DNA of 64,000 nt from Amycolatopsis mongoliensis (GTDB lineage: Bacteria; Actinomycetota; Actinomycetes; Mycobacteriales; Pseudonocardiaceae), in assembly GCF_030285665.1 (NCBI RefSeq), contig NZ_CP127295.1:4526001-4590000 (forward strand), read 5' to 3'. Positions 33,823 through 42,158 of this stretch are shown piece after piece (positions within the stretch are counted from its first letter, which is position 1; each line of letters opens with the position of its first letter). The position numbers and the translations under genes are program-made. Under the pieces are notes generated by a model, which had not been told where the DNA came from, ran no database searches, and saw only the letters and a list, made by a program, of their open reading frames with translations.

Positions 33823-35400
33823 ATGAGCACGTCAACGGCCGAACAGGCCTCGCCGGCGTCCGGCGAGGCGCCCGAGCCCCGGCTGCGCCGCCGGGTGGCC
33901 GCCCTCTTGGGCGTCCTGGCGCTCGCGGCGGCGCTGGCGGCGGGACACCTCGTCGCCGGCCTCGTCGGCATCAACGCCTCGCCCTACCTCGCGGTGGGCA
34001 ACGGCGCCATCGACCTGACCCCGGTGGAGCTCAAGGACTTCGCCGTCCGCACCTTCGGCACGTACGACAAGCTCGTGCTGCTCGCGGGGATGGCCGTGGT
34101 CATGGTCGTCGTGGCGGCGGTGGCGGGGCTCCTCTCGCGCCGCACGCCGTGGCCGGGGCTCGTCGTGGTCACCGGGTTCGGCCTGGTCGGCCTCTTCGCC
34201 GTGTACGAACGGCCCGACCTCGACACGCCGGCGCTGCTCGCCCCGCTGGCGAGCCTGGTCGCGGGGGTCGCGGTGTTCGCCCTGCTGCACCGCCTGGCCC
34301 GGCGCGACGCCGCGCCGGATCCCGCCGAGGGCTCGTCGCGCCGGACGGTGCTGCTGGCCGGCGCCGGGGTGGTCGTCGGCGCCGGGGTCGCCGGGCTCGG
34401 CGGGCAGCTGCTCGCCGGCAGCCGGGACGCCGCGTCGTCGCGCGAGGCGGTCGGGCGGCTGGTCCCGGCCCGGACCGCCCCGATGATCCCCGCGGACGCC
34501 GACTTCGCGAAGCTGGGCACGCCGACCTTCGTCACGCGCAACGCCGACTTCTACCGCGTGGACACCGCGTTGTCCATCCCGCAGGTGCGGACCGAGGACT
34601 GGAGCCTGCGGCTGCACGGCATGGTGGACCGCGAAGTCCGCTACGGCTACGGCGACATCCGCAACCGGCCGCTCGTGGAACGCACGATCACGATGACGTG
34701 CGTCTCCAACGAGGTCGGCGGCACCTACGTGTCGACGGCGAACTTCCTCGGCGTCGACCTCGCGGACCTGCTCGAGGAGGCCGGGGTGCGCCCCGGCGCG
34801 GAGCAGCTCTTCTCGTCCAGTGTGGACGGCTGGACCTCCGGCAGCCCGGTCGCCGCGGCGATGGACCGCGGGCGCGGCGCCATGCTCGCCATCGGGATGA
34901 ACGGCGAACCGCTGCCGATCGAACACGGTTTTCCGGCACGGCTGGTCATTCCCGGGTTGTACGGTTATGTGTCGGCCACGAAATGGGTGACCGACCTCGA
35001 AGTGACGACTTGGCAGGCTCGCCAGGCATATTGGCTGAAACGCGGGTGGAGCCGGGAAGCGTCGATCAAGACGGAATCGCGCATCGACACGCCGAAGGGG
35101 TTCGAAACCGTGCCCGGCGGAAAGGTGCGCGTCGCCGGGATCGCGTGGGCGCAGCACACCGGCATCGACCGGGTCGAAGTGCGGATGGACGACGGCCCGT
35201 GGCGCGAAGCCATGCTTTCGCGGCAGGTGAACCTCGAAACCTGGCGCATGTGGTGGATCGAGTTCGACGCCGCGCCCGGCGGTCACCAGGTCGTCTGCCG
35301 GGCCACCGACAGAAGCGGCTACACGCAGACCGACATGCGCGCCGGCACCGTTCCCGACGGCGCCACCGGGTGGCACAGCATCAATTTCACCGCCCAGTGA
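33823..35400 (+). CDS. Membrane-anchored molybdopterin (sulfite-oxidase-like) oxidoreductase
   Basis: 525 aa. About four membrane helices in residues 25-165, a helix with a twin-Arg-like start (RRTVLLAGAGVVVGAGVAG, ~170), then the molybdopterin domain. The Mo-ligating Cys is in TITMTCVSNEVGGTYVSTA near 290. A C-terminal Ig-like dimerisation domain follows (GIAWAQHTGIDRVEVRMDDG). The catalytic part faces outside. Its operon position after sigK-rskA and before a fasciclin protein recurs in actinobacteria and suggests a redox role, for instance repair or sulfite oxidation. Confidence 0.9.
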   Translation: MSTSTAEQASPASGEAPEPRLRRRVAALLGVLALAAALAAGHLVAGLVGINASPYLAVGNGAIDLTPVELKDFAVRTFGTYDKLVLLAGMAVVMVVVAAVAGLLSRRTPWPGLVVVTGFGLVGLFAVYERPDLDTPALLAPLASLVAGVAVFALLHRLARRDAAPDPAEGSSRRTVLLAGAGVVVGAGVAGLGGQLLAGSRDAASSREAVGRLVPARTAPMIPADADFAKLGTPTFVTRNADFYRVDTALSIPQVRTEDWSLRLHGMVDREVRYGYGDIRNRPLVERTITMTCVSNEVGGTYVSTANFLGVDLADLLEEAGVRPGAEQLFSSSVDGWTSGSPVAAAMDRGRGAMLAIGMNGEPLPIEHGFPARLVIPGLYGYVSATKWVTDLEVTTWQARQAYWLKRGWSREASIKTESRIDTPKGFETVPGGKVRVAGIAWAQHTGIDRVEVRMDDGPWREAMLSRQVNLETWRMWWIEFDAAPGGHQVVCRATDRSGYTQTDMRAGTVPDGATGWHSINFTAQ

Positions 35401-35414
35401 CCCGCATCACCCGA

Positions 35415-35449
35415 TCGGATGGCAATCCGATTCGAGTGCAGCCTCGAAT
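35415..35449. promoter_or_regulatory. Two adjacent dyads between oxidoreductase and fasciclin genes
   Basis: TCGGAT-GGCA-ATCCGA (35415-35430) and ATTCGAG-TGCAGC-CTCGAAT (35430-35449) abut, sharing one base. They could form an attenuator/terminator and a promoter or operator for the fasciclin gene, a likely SigK target. I cannot assign the SigK -35/-10 boxes. Confidence 0.45.
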
Positions 35450-35494
35450 GACCCGTAAGAAGAAGTTCACAGCCGCTTTATTGGAGTGATTTTC

Positions 35495-36169
35495 GTGACC
35501 AAGCTTCGTGTCGCCGGAATCGGTTTCGCCGCCGTGGCCGCACTTTCGCTGACCGCGTGCAGCGGCAGCGACACCGCTTCCTCCGGGAGCTCCAGCAGCG
35601 CCCCGGCGCCGGCTCCGTCGTCGTCGATGGCCGCGCCGTCGACCGACTCCGCCGCGTCCAACGGCGTGACCACCAACGCCGACGTCTTCGGCCCGGCCTG
35701 TTCGCAGCTGCCGCAGGGTTCCGCGCCCGGCTCGCTCGATTCGATGGGCCCGCAGCCGGTCGCGTCGGCCGCGTCGACGAACCCGCTGCTGACCAAGCTG
35801 GTGGCGGCCGTCAAGGCCACCAACCTGGTCGACACCCTCAACAGCCAGCAGGCCATCACGGTGTTCGCGCCGGCCGACCCGGCGTTCGCCGCGCTGGGCG
35901 ACGCGAAGTTCAACGAGCTGGCGGGCAAGCCGGCCGAGCTGGCGCCGATCCTGCAGTACCACGTCGTGGGCAAGCGCTACGACGCCAAGGGCCTCGAGTC
36001 GGCCGGCACGCTGGAGTCGCTGAACACCGCCGGCGGCCCGCTGAAGATCGAGGGCTCGGGCGAGAACATGACCGTCAACGGCGCGAAGATCCTGTGCGGC
36101 AACATCCCCACGAAGAACGCCACGGTCTTCGTGATCGACAAGGTGCTGACGCCGGGCACCAACAAGTGA
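35495..36169 (+). CDS. Fasciclin-domain lipoprotein (MPT70/MPT83-like)
   Basis: 224 aa from GTG 35495 (GGAG 8 nt upstream; a GTG at 35486 overlaps that site). Signal peptide MTKLRVAGIGFAAVAALSLTAC ends in a lipobox Cys; a Ser/Ala/Pro linker follows. The fasciclin domain spans about residues 85-222: TNPLLTKLVAAVKATNLVDT, ITVFAPADPAFAAL, ILQYHVVGKRYD, VFVIDKVLTPG. In mycobacteria MPT83 and MPT70 are SigK-regulated, and the same sigK-rskA neighbourhood here supports common control. Confidence 0.93.
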   Translation: MTKLRVAGIGFAAVAALSLTACSGSDTASSGSSSSAPAPAPSSSMAAPSTDSAASNGVTTNADVFGPACSQLPQGSAPGSLDSMGPQPVASAASTNPLLTKLVAAVKATNLVDTLNSQQAITVFAPADPAFAALGDAKFNELAGKPAELAPILQYHVVGKRYDAKGLESAGTLESLNTAGGPLKIEGSGENMTVNGAKILCGNIPTKNATVFVIDKVLTPGTNK

Positions 36170-36258
36170 GGCTTATTCTGGTTAGGCCGCCGGGACCCGC
36201 CCGCACGCGGTTGATCAAGGCAGAAGTCCTGCGGCGGCCGACGGCTGAATAAGCCTCA
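36167..36258. repeat. 92-bp inverted-repeat element between convergent genes
   Basis: The ends are perfect 12-nt inverted repeats, TGAGGCTTATTC and GAATAAGCCTCA, with inner GGCCGCCG and CGGCGGCC also pairing. The left end includes the TGA stop of the fasciclin gene; the right end is 5 nt from the stop of the luciferase-like gene. It could be a long terminator hairpin or a tiny MITE-like insertion. Confidence 0.7.
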
Positions 36259-36263
36259 TCAGG

Positions 36264-37271
36264 TCAGGACTTCCGGCCGAGCTCGGGGGCGAGGCGTTCC
36301 GCGATGTCGGTGAGGATCTGCACGTAGTCTTCGTGATCGAAGGTGAACGGCAGGGCGAAAGCCACCTCGTCGACCTCGCGGAACGCCTCGTGTGCGTGCA
36401 GCCGCGCGGCGATCTCGGCCGAGCTGCCGACGAAGTCGGGGGAGAACAGCATCCGCGCCGGGCCCTGCGGTTCCGCGGTGCGGGGCAGCCGCTTCTCGGC
36501 GTACGCCTCGTATTTCGCGCGCTGCTCCGGCGTCGCGCTGTCGGTCGGGACGACGACCAGTCCCTGCGAAACGCGCGCCGCCTCGCCGGCCGGGTGGTGC
36601 TCGCGGAAGGCCCGGATGTGCGACAGCTGGATCTCGGCGAAGTCCCTGCTCTCGCCTTCGGCCTTGACCACGCTGCTGGTCAGGAAGTTCATCGCGTGCT
36701 TGCCGGCCCACTCGGCCGAACGCAGGCTCGCACCGCCGTACCACAGGCGGTCGCCGAGCCCGGGTGCCTGCGGCTGGACCCGGTCGGAGAAGACCTCGAA
36801 GCCTTCGGTGCCGCTGAAGCCGGTCGCCGGCTCGCCGCGCACGAAGTCCAGCAGCCGGCGTACGCGGTCGTAGGAGAAGTCCTCGGCGTCGGCGGTGTCC
36901 GGGTAGAGGGCCCGTTTGACCTCGTCGTAGCGCATCGGCGGGCCGACGCTGATCCCCGGGTTGAGCCGGCCGCCGGAGAGCAGGTCGACGGTGGCCAGGT
37001 CTTCGGCCAGCCGCAGCGGGTTCTCCCAGCCGAGCGGGATGACGGCGGTGCCGAGCTCGATCCGGCTGGTCCGCTGCGAAGCGGCGGCCAGCACGGCGAC
37101 GGGCGAGGAGATGCCGTGCTGCAGGTGCCGGTGCCGCACCCAGGCGCTGTCGAACCCGAGCTGTTCGCCGAGCTCGATGATCCCGAGGGTCGACTCGTGG
37201 CCCCGCCGCGGGTCGGCGGGGTCGAACAGGCCGATGGTCAGGAAGCCGAGCTTCCGCAGTGGTCGAGACAC
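36264..37271 (-). CDS. LLM class flavin-dependent oxidoreductase
   Basis: 335 aa from GTG 37271. It starts RPLRKLGFLTIGLFDPADPR and continues with the luciferase-like TIM barrel: LGFDSAWVRHRHLQHG, RIELGTAVIPLGWENPLRLAE, GGRLNPGISVGPPMRYDEV, LGDRLWYGGASLRSAEWAG. Members use FMN or F420 and include monooxygenases and dehydrogenases. Substrate unknown. It precedes, on the same strand, nothing closely coupled; the TetR gene upstream ends 55 nt away and could form an operon with it. Confidence 0.87.
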   Translation of the reverse strand: MSRPLRKLGFLTIGLFDPADPRRGHESTLGIIELGEQLGFDSAWVRHRHLQHGISSPVAVLAAASQRTSRIELGTAVIPLGWENPLRLAEDLATVDLLSGGRLNPGISVGPPMRYDEVKRALYPDTADAEDFSYDRVRRLLDFVRGEPATGFSGTEGFEVFSDRVQPQAPGLGDRLWYGGASLRSAEWAGKHAMNFLTSSVVKAEGESRDFAEIQLSHIRAFREHHPAGEAARVSQGLVVVPTDSATPEQRAKYEAYAEKRLPRTAEPQGPARMLFSPDFVGSSAEIAARLHAHEAFREVDEVAFALPFTFDHEDYVQILTDIAERLAPELGRKS

Positions 37272-37326
37272 GGGTCGATTCTGCCTCCGGCGGCGCGGGT
37301 GGCCGCGGGAGTTCCACCAGCTGGGC

Positions 37327-37989
37327 TCACGCCCGGTCGCGCAGGCGGTCCAGGCCGTCGAGGATGACGTCGAGGCCGAACTCGAACTCGGCCTGGTCGT
37401 CGCACCAGCCCAGCGTCGAGTGCGGGTCGTCGTGGGCGATCTCGCTGAGCATCCCCACCAGGTTCGGCAGCTGCCAGGCCAGGTCCACCGGCACGTCGGC
37501 CGACTGGCCGGCGCTCGGGTCGAACAGCTCCTGGCTGAACCCGAGCGCACGGCTGCCGAGCGCGTGCAGGGCGTGGTGGACCAGGTCGTAGGAGAACCCG
37601 CCGTCGCGCATCAGGCCGACCAGCGCGTCGTAGTAGCGCAGGACCGCGGTGCTCGTCGACGACCTCGTCTCGAACAGCTCCGGCGCCCAGCGGTGCCGGA
37701 GGAACACCTGGCGCGCGGTCAGGATCCGCTGCCGCACCGCTTCCTTCCACTCCGGGGACGGCTCGACGCGGGTGACGGCTTCGTTGATCTCCCCGGCGAC
37801 GACGTCGACGATGCCGTCGAGCACGTCTTCCTTCTTGGCGACGTGGTAGTAGAGCGACATCGCTTCGGCGCCGAGCTCCTCGGCGAGGCGGCGCATCGTC
37901 AGCGCGCGCAGCCCGTGTTCGTCGGCGAGCTCGACCGCCGCCCGCAGGACGCGGTCGCGGCTGAGGGGGATCCGCGCGTCGGTGGTCAC
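37327..37989 (-). CDS. TetR family regulator with TetR_C-type ligand domain
   Basis: 220 aa from GTG 37989. HTH: SRDRVLRAAVELADEHGLRAL, LAEELGAEAMSLYYHVAKKE. The C-terminal domain with HALHALGSRALGFSQELFDP resembles TetR proper (tetracycline-type) regulators. The upstream sequence is full of overlapping dyads built on the CTTACG/CGTAAG and GTACGGCGTAC words. Divergent from the quinone-oxidoreductase gene, which it probably represses. Confidence 0.9.
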   Translation of the reverse strand: MTTDARIPLSRDRVLRAAVELADEHGLRALTMRRLAEELGAEAMSLYYHVAKKEDVLDGIVDVVAGEINEAVTRVEPSPEWKEAVRQRILTARQVFLRHRWAPELFETRSSTSTAVLRYYDALVGLMRDGGFSYDLVHHALHALGSRALGFSQELFDPSAGQSADVPVDLAWQLPNLVGMLSEIAHDDPHSTLGWCDDQAEFEFGLDVILDGLDRLRDRA

Positions 37990-38058
37990 CCACAAGATCG
38001 TACAAGGTAAGGCGCCATTGACGTTCTTACGGTGTACGGCGTACCTTACGCAGTACGA

Positions 38059-38071
38059 CTTACGGCGTAAG
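38059..38071. promoter_or_regulatory. Candidate TetR operator
   Basis: CTTACG-G-CGTAAG is a perfect dyad 16 nt before the oxidoreductase start. Related words (GTACGGCGTAC at about 38034-38044; TTCTTACGGTG before it) repeat across 38000-38071, suggesting two or more repressor sites in this divergent promoter. Confidence 0.6.
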
Positions 38072-38087
38072 AATCGCGGTAGGCGAC

Positions 38088-39056
38088 ATGAAAGCCCTGG
38101 TCCAGCGCGTGTACGGCGCACCGGAGAGCCTGACCTTCGAAGACGTGCCCGATCCCGTGCCCGCCGCCGGAGAGGTGCTGGTCCGGGTGCGGGCGACCTC
38201 GGTCAACCCGTACGACTGGCACTTCATGAGAGGCGAGCCGTACGTCGCGCGGCTGATGCAGGGCGGCTTCGGCCTGCGCCGCCCGCGGGCCGGCATCCTC
38301 GGCTGCGACCTGGCCGGCCGGGTCGAGACGGCCGGCACGAGCTTCCGGCCCGGTGACGACGTCTACGCGCTGCTGCCGAACGGGGCCTACGCCGAGTACG
38401 TCTGCGTGCCCGAAGACCTGCTGGCGCCCATGCCGGCGAACCTCACCCACGAGCAGGCGGCGGCGATGCCGATGGCGGCCCTCACCGCGCTGGTCGCCCT
38501 GCGGGACGTGAAGGCCGGGCAGCGGGTGCTGGTCAACGGCGCGTCCGGTGGCGTCGGCACCTTCGCCGTCCAGCTGGCCAAGGCGCTCGGGGCCCGGGTC
38601 GATGCCGTCTGCAGCGCGGCCAACGCCGGCCTCGCCCGCTCGCTCGGCGCGGAGCACGTCGTCGACTACCGCTCGGAGGACTTCACGCGCAGTGGGCGTC
38701 GGTACGAGGTCCTGCTGGACATCGCGGGCAGCCGGTCGCTGCCGGCCTGCCGCCGGGTGGTGGACCGGAACGGCAGGTTCGTGGCCGTCGGCGGCCCGGC
38801 CGGACGCTGGCTGCAGCCGGCCGCGCACGCGTTCGGGGCACTGGCCGCCGGCCCGTTCGCCCGGAGGCGGGCCGTGCTCGCGGACGCGGTGGGCTGCCGG
38901 GACAAGAAGGCGGTGCTGGGTGAGCTGGCCGCTTTGGTGGAGCGTGGCGCGCTCACGCCGGTGATCGACCGGAGCTACCCGTTCGACGACCTGCGCACCG
39001 CGATCGCGTACCAGGAAGCCGGGCACACCAAGGGAAAGGTGGTCGTGACGCTGTGA
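38088..39056 (+). CDS. Zinc-free MDR: quinone oxidoreductase-like NADPH dehydrogenase
   Basis: 322 aa. It starts MKALVQRVYGAPESLTFEDV; the NADPH-binding motif is VLVNGASGGVGTFAVQLAKALGA (in parts VNGASGGVGTFAVQLAK) near residue 150. GxxPxxxGxDLAG-type LGCDLAGRVE and the absence of zinc Cys/His ligands place it with quinone oxidoreductases and enoyl reductases. It may detoxify quinones or other electrophiles sensed by the adjacent TetR. Confidence 0.9.
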   Translation: MKALVQRVYGAPESLTFEDVPDPVPAAGEVLVRVRATSVNPYDWHFMRGEPYVARLMQGGFGLRRPRAGILGCDLAGRVETAGTSFRPGDDVYALLPNGAYAEYVCVPEDLLAPMPANLTHEQAAAMPMAALTALVALRDVKAGQRVLVNGASGGVGTFAVQLAKALGARVDAVCSAANAGLARSLGAEHVVDYRSEDFTRSGRRYEVLLDIAGSRSLPACRRVVDRNGRFVAVGGPAGRWLQPAAHAFGALAAGPFARRRAVLADAVGCRDKKAVLGELAALVERGALTPVIDRSYPFDDLRTAIAYQEAGHTKGKVVVTL

Positions 39057-39098
39057 CGGTCCGGAAGGCGGCGGGTGCGCCGGCGCCTCCCGGTGTCG

Positions 39099-39845
39099 TC
39101 AGCCGTTGTGCGGGCAGGTGCCCCGATAGTCCGAAATGGACAGACTGGTGCCCGGGATCGGGCAGAGGAACTGTTCGTAGCGGGTGTCGTCGTCGATGAA
39201 CCGCTTGAGCCAGGACAGGGTGTACTTCGCGATCGTCGTGTTCGGCGAGTTGGGGGCGAAGTGGCTGGCGCCGCGCAGTTCGAGGTACGCCTTGTCCACA
39301 GAGGACGGGAGGCTGGTGTAGAAGGGGATCGAGTGCGAGGCCACCGGGGCGACGGTGTCCGCCTCCGCCCCGACGACGAGCGTCGGCACGCGGACCGTCG
39401 ACCAGGTCTTGGTCAGGTTCCAGCCGGTCGGCGGGATCGCGGCCTGCAGGGACGGCCGGGAGCGCGCGGCTTCGAGGGTGCCGCCCCGCCCATCGAGTGC
39501 CCGACGACGCCGGGCCGGCTGCTGTCGATGCGCGACCGGACACTGCTCTGCTGGGTGAGGTAGTCGAGCGAGGCCGGCAGCTGCCTGCCCCGGCTGTCGG
39601 GCTGGTCGCTCGTGGTCAGGGTGTCGATGGTGAAGACGACGAAGCCCTGCGACGCGAGCCGCGGGGCCCAGCCAGGCGATGCTCGACTGGAGAGCGGTGA
39701 AGCCGGGGGCGATCGAGATGGCCCCGAACGTGCCGGCGGTCGTGCCCGTCGGGTAGTGGATGGTGCCGCCGCCGAAGCCGGAGACGGCCAGCCGCGACAC
39801 CGTGATGGTGCTGGTCGCGAAGCTGCCGCGGTCGGCCTCGATGCC
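39099..39845 (-). pseudogene. Broken polyester hydrolase (PET-hydrolase/cutinase family)
   Basis: The minus strand encodes [20 protein letters not shown], then [20 protein letters not shown], which match Thermobifida/Saccharomonospora cutinases that hydrolyse PET and other polyesters. The C-terminal part TLVVGAEADTVAPVASHSIP and RGASHFAPNSP supplies the catalytic Asp and His. The middle, including the nucleophile in VVGHSMGG, is in another frame: an extra base at the G-run 39663-39666 and a missing base at 39484-39487. The signal peptide is absent. Hence a pseudogene, unless both indels are sequencing errors. Confidence 0.85.
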
Positions 39846-39966
39846 GGCGGAAGAACGTCGTGCGCGAGATCCCGGGTTCGGCCGCCATCCGGCCGAGGTC
39901 GAGGCGGGTTCCGGCGAACAGCAGCTGCGCCGCGTGGCGGACGATGTCGTCGGTCGAGACGGTCAC
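39846..39966 (-). pseudogene. 5' remnant of a TetR-like (QsdR-type) regulator fused to the cutinase
   Basis: From GTG 39966 the frame reads [19 protein letters not shown], then [20 protein letters not shown] and RRH, a helix-turn-helix start of TetR/QsdR type. It then breaks off and the cutinase sequence begins in another frame at about 39845. A deletion has joined the start of one gene to the middle of another. Confidence 0.6.
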
Positions 39967-40037
39967 CCGCCCACCCTATCCGCAGGTCGCCGACGGTTAC
40001 TTTGAAGTGCGTGCCGCCGCGCGGTTAGCGTGGTGCC

Positions 40038-40682
40038 GTGCGCGTAGACATCTGGTCCGATCTCGTCTGTCCCTGGTGCTATCTCGGCAAACGCCGCTTC
40101 GAGCGGGCGGTCGCCGAGCTCGGCGCCGACGTCGAGGTCGTGCACCACTCGTTCCAGCTCGACCCGTCGTTCCCGCGCGGGACGTCCCGGCCGACGCGCG
40201 AGGTGCTGTCCGAGAAGTACGGCCGGACGCTCGAAGAAGCCGACGCCATGGAAGCGCAGATGGAGCAGCGCGCGGCCGCCGACGGTCTCGAGTACCACCT
40301 CGACGGCGTCCACATGGGAAACACCGTCGACGGCCACCGCCTGGTGCACCTCGCCGGCGAGCGCGGGCTGGCCGACGCCGTCGTCGACCGGTTCTACCGC
40401 GCGCACTTCACCGAACGGCGGTCGCTGTTCGACCGCGACTCGCTGGTGGAGCTGGCCGCCGAAGCCGGGCTCGACGCCGCCGAGGCCCGCGCCGTGCTCG
40501 AGTCGGACGCCTACGAAGCCGAAGTCGCGGCGGACGGCGAACAGGCCCGGTCGCTCGGCGCGACCGGGGTCCCGTTCTTCGTGATCGACCAGCGGTTCGG
40601 CGTCGCCGGCGCGCAGTCGCCCGAGGTGTTCGCCCAGGTGCTGCGGCGCGCGGCGGACGTCAGCGGCGCCGCCGCCGGGTGA
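40038..40682 (+). CDS. DsbA-family (FrnE-like) oxidoreductase
   Basis: 214 aa from GTG 40038. The start RVDIWSDLVCPWCYLGKRRF holds the CPWC thioredoxin-type motif; GVPFFVIDQRFGVAGAQSPE is the cis-Pro region. No signal peptide, so it is cytoplasmic, like FrnE proteins that act as disulfide isomerases or 2-hydroxychromene-isomerase-like enzymes. Single gene; overlaps the convergent small membrane-protein gene by 23 nt. Confidence 0.92.
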   Translation: MRVDIWSDLVCPWCYLGKRRFERAVAELGADVEVVHHSFQLDPSFPRGTSRPTREVLSEKYGRTLEEADAMEAQMEQRAAADGLEYHLDGVHMGNTVDGHRLVHLAGERGLADAVVDRFYRAHFTERRSLFDRDSLVELAAEAGLDAAEARAVLESDAYEAEVAADGEQARSLGATGVPFFVIDQRFGVAGAQSPEVFAQVLRRAADVSGAAAG

Positions 40683-40842
40683 ACCGCGAGCGGTCGGTCG
40701 CGACGCCGGCCAGGTGCAGGGCGACGCACAGCAGCCCGGCGGTGGTCAGCGTCCCGGTCGTGATGACCGGGCCGAGCCCGAACCCGGCGAGCTCCATGAT
40801 CAGGGCGAGCCCGAAGAGCACGGCGGCGAGGATGGCGAGCAT
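40660..40842 (-). CDS. Small two-helix membrane protein
   Basis: 60 aa from ATG 40842: MLAILAAVLFGLALIMELAG and a second helix TTAGLLCVALHLAGVA, ending in a basic tail DRSRFTRRRRR. The hydrophobicity pattern and basic end are typical of small membrane proteins in actinomycetes; no family recognised. Overlaps the convergent DsbA-like gene by 23 nt. Confidence 0.6.
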   Translation of the reverse strand: MLAILAAVLFGLALIMELAGFGLGPVITTGTLTTAGLLCVALHLAGVATDRSRFTRRRRR

Positions 40843-41042
40843 GACGCCTCGTTTCTGCGGCGGCAGGACCGAATGGTCCACGCCGCTGCGACGTTTGCGA
40901 AACCGGGGGATCCGGCTTGGTGGCCAGTAATTCCCCCGGCTCAGTGCGGTCAAACGAGAACTTCCGGGCGTGGCGGCGCCCCCCGTCTTCCACGGTACCG
41001 GCCGGCACCGACAGTTCCGCCGTGCCGGCGCGGTGCGGGAGG

Positions 41043-42062
41043 TCAGGCCGGTGGTGGCGCGGTGCTCGACCGGACGATCAGCTCCGTCGGCACCGTCACC
41101 GGCTCGCCCGCCTCCGCGCCCGTCTCGATCTCCGCCAGCAGCGCCGAAACCGCGTGGCGGCCGACCGCTTCGAACGACTGGCGGATCGTCGTCAGCGGGG
41201 GCCAGAAGCAGGCCGACTCCTCCATGTCGTCGAATCCCACCACGCTCACTTCGTCCGGCACCCGGCGTCCCGTTTCGTGCAGGGCCCGCAACAATCCCAG
41301 TGCCATCTGGTCGTTCGCCACGAACACCGCCGTCACCGCCGGGTCGGCCGCCAGCGCCAGCCCCGCCTGGTAGCCCGACGAGGGTGACCAGTCGCCGGTC
41401 AGCACCGGGGGGACGAACGCGCCCGCCAGCTCCAGCGTGGCCCGCCACGACTTCCGGCGGCGCTCGGCCGAGTAGGACTGCGGGGGCCCCGCGATGTGCC
41501 AGACCGTCTCGTGTCCCAGCTCCAGCAGGTGCCGGGTCGCCGTGGCGGCGCCGTCGGCCTGGTCGGTGTCGACCACCGGGTAGTCGTACCGGGCGCTCGA
41601 ATCGATGACCACCACCGGAAGCCCGTGCGGCAGCTCGATTTCGCTCTGGTCGAGCTGGTGCTGCTCGATGAGGATGATGACGCCGTCGACGGCCTGCTCG
41701 TTCAGCTTGCTGAACGCCCCCGTCACCTCGCCCTGGGTCGGGCGCGTCACCGGCATCAGGATGATCGAAAACCCCTCCGGGACGACCGCCGCCGCGATGG
41801 CGTCGAGCGTGCGGCTGTTGCCGAACGTCGGCAGGGCCGAGATGATCACGCCGATGCTGCGGAACTTGCCGTTGCGCAACGCGCGCGCGGCGCTGTTGGG
41901 CCGGTAGCCGATCCGGCGCATCGCGGCGAGGACGCGCTCGCGGGTGGCGTCGTCCACGTTGGTCTTGCCGTTCGCCACGCGGGACACCGTCTGGCCGGAC
42001 ACGCCCGCCTCGCGCGCGACGTCCGCCATCGACGGTCCACGACGCGGGGATGCAGCGGTCAC
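41043..42062 (-). CDS. LacI family repressor of the arabinogalactan locus
   Basis: 339 aa from GTG 42062. HTH: SMADVAREAGVSGQTVSRVA, then NGKTNVDDATRERVLAAMRR; periplasmic-binding-protein-like sensor domain from about 70, with DGVIILIEQHQLDQ and the final VVGFDDMEESACFWPPLTTI typical of LacI/GalR. It is divergent from the ABC transporter-glycosidase operon and two matching operators lie between. It should repress the operon until an arabinose- or galactose-containing sugar binds. Confidence 0.95.
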   Translation of the reverse strand: MTAASPRRGPSMADVAREAGVSGQTVSRVANGKTNVDDATRERVLAAMRRIGYRPNSAARALRNGKFRSIGVIISALPTFGNSRTLDAIAAAVVPEGFSIILMPVTRPTQGEVTGAFSKLNEQAVDGVIILIEQHQLDQSEIELPHGLPVVVIDSSARYDYPVVDTDQADGAATATRHLLELGHETVWHIAGPPQSYSAERRRKSWRATLELAGAFVPPVLTGDWSPSSGYQAGLALAADPAVTAVFVANDQMALGLLRALHETGRRVPDEVSVVGFDDMEESACFWPPLTTIRQSFEAVGRHAVSALLAEIETGAEAGEPVTVPTELIVRSSTAPPPA

Positions 42063-42085
42063 GGGAGTCTCCTTGGCGTCCTGGA

Positions 42086-42136
42086 CATGTTTACGTCAAC
42101 ACGTTACCCTCCGACCGTCCATGTTGACGTAAACAT
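42086..42136. promoter_or_regulatory. Two LacI operators in inverted arrangement
   Basis: ATGTTTACGTCAACA (42087-42101) and TGTTGACGTAAACAT (42122-42136) are perfect inverted copies. Each is itself a near palindrome of the LacI type (ATGTTnACGTnAACAT), with centres 35 bp apart. They flank the region expected to hold both promoters, allowing control of the repressor and of the sugar operon. Confidence 0.85.
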
Positions 42137-42158
42137 CTCGCGATCCACCGGAGGGACG

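Noticed and set aside
36167..36258. Insertion sequence
   Set aside because: No transposase and no target-site duplication could be identified, so it is reported only as an inverted-repeat element.
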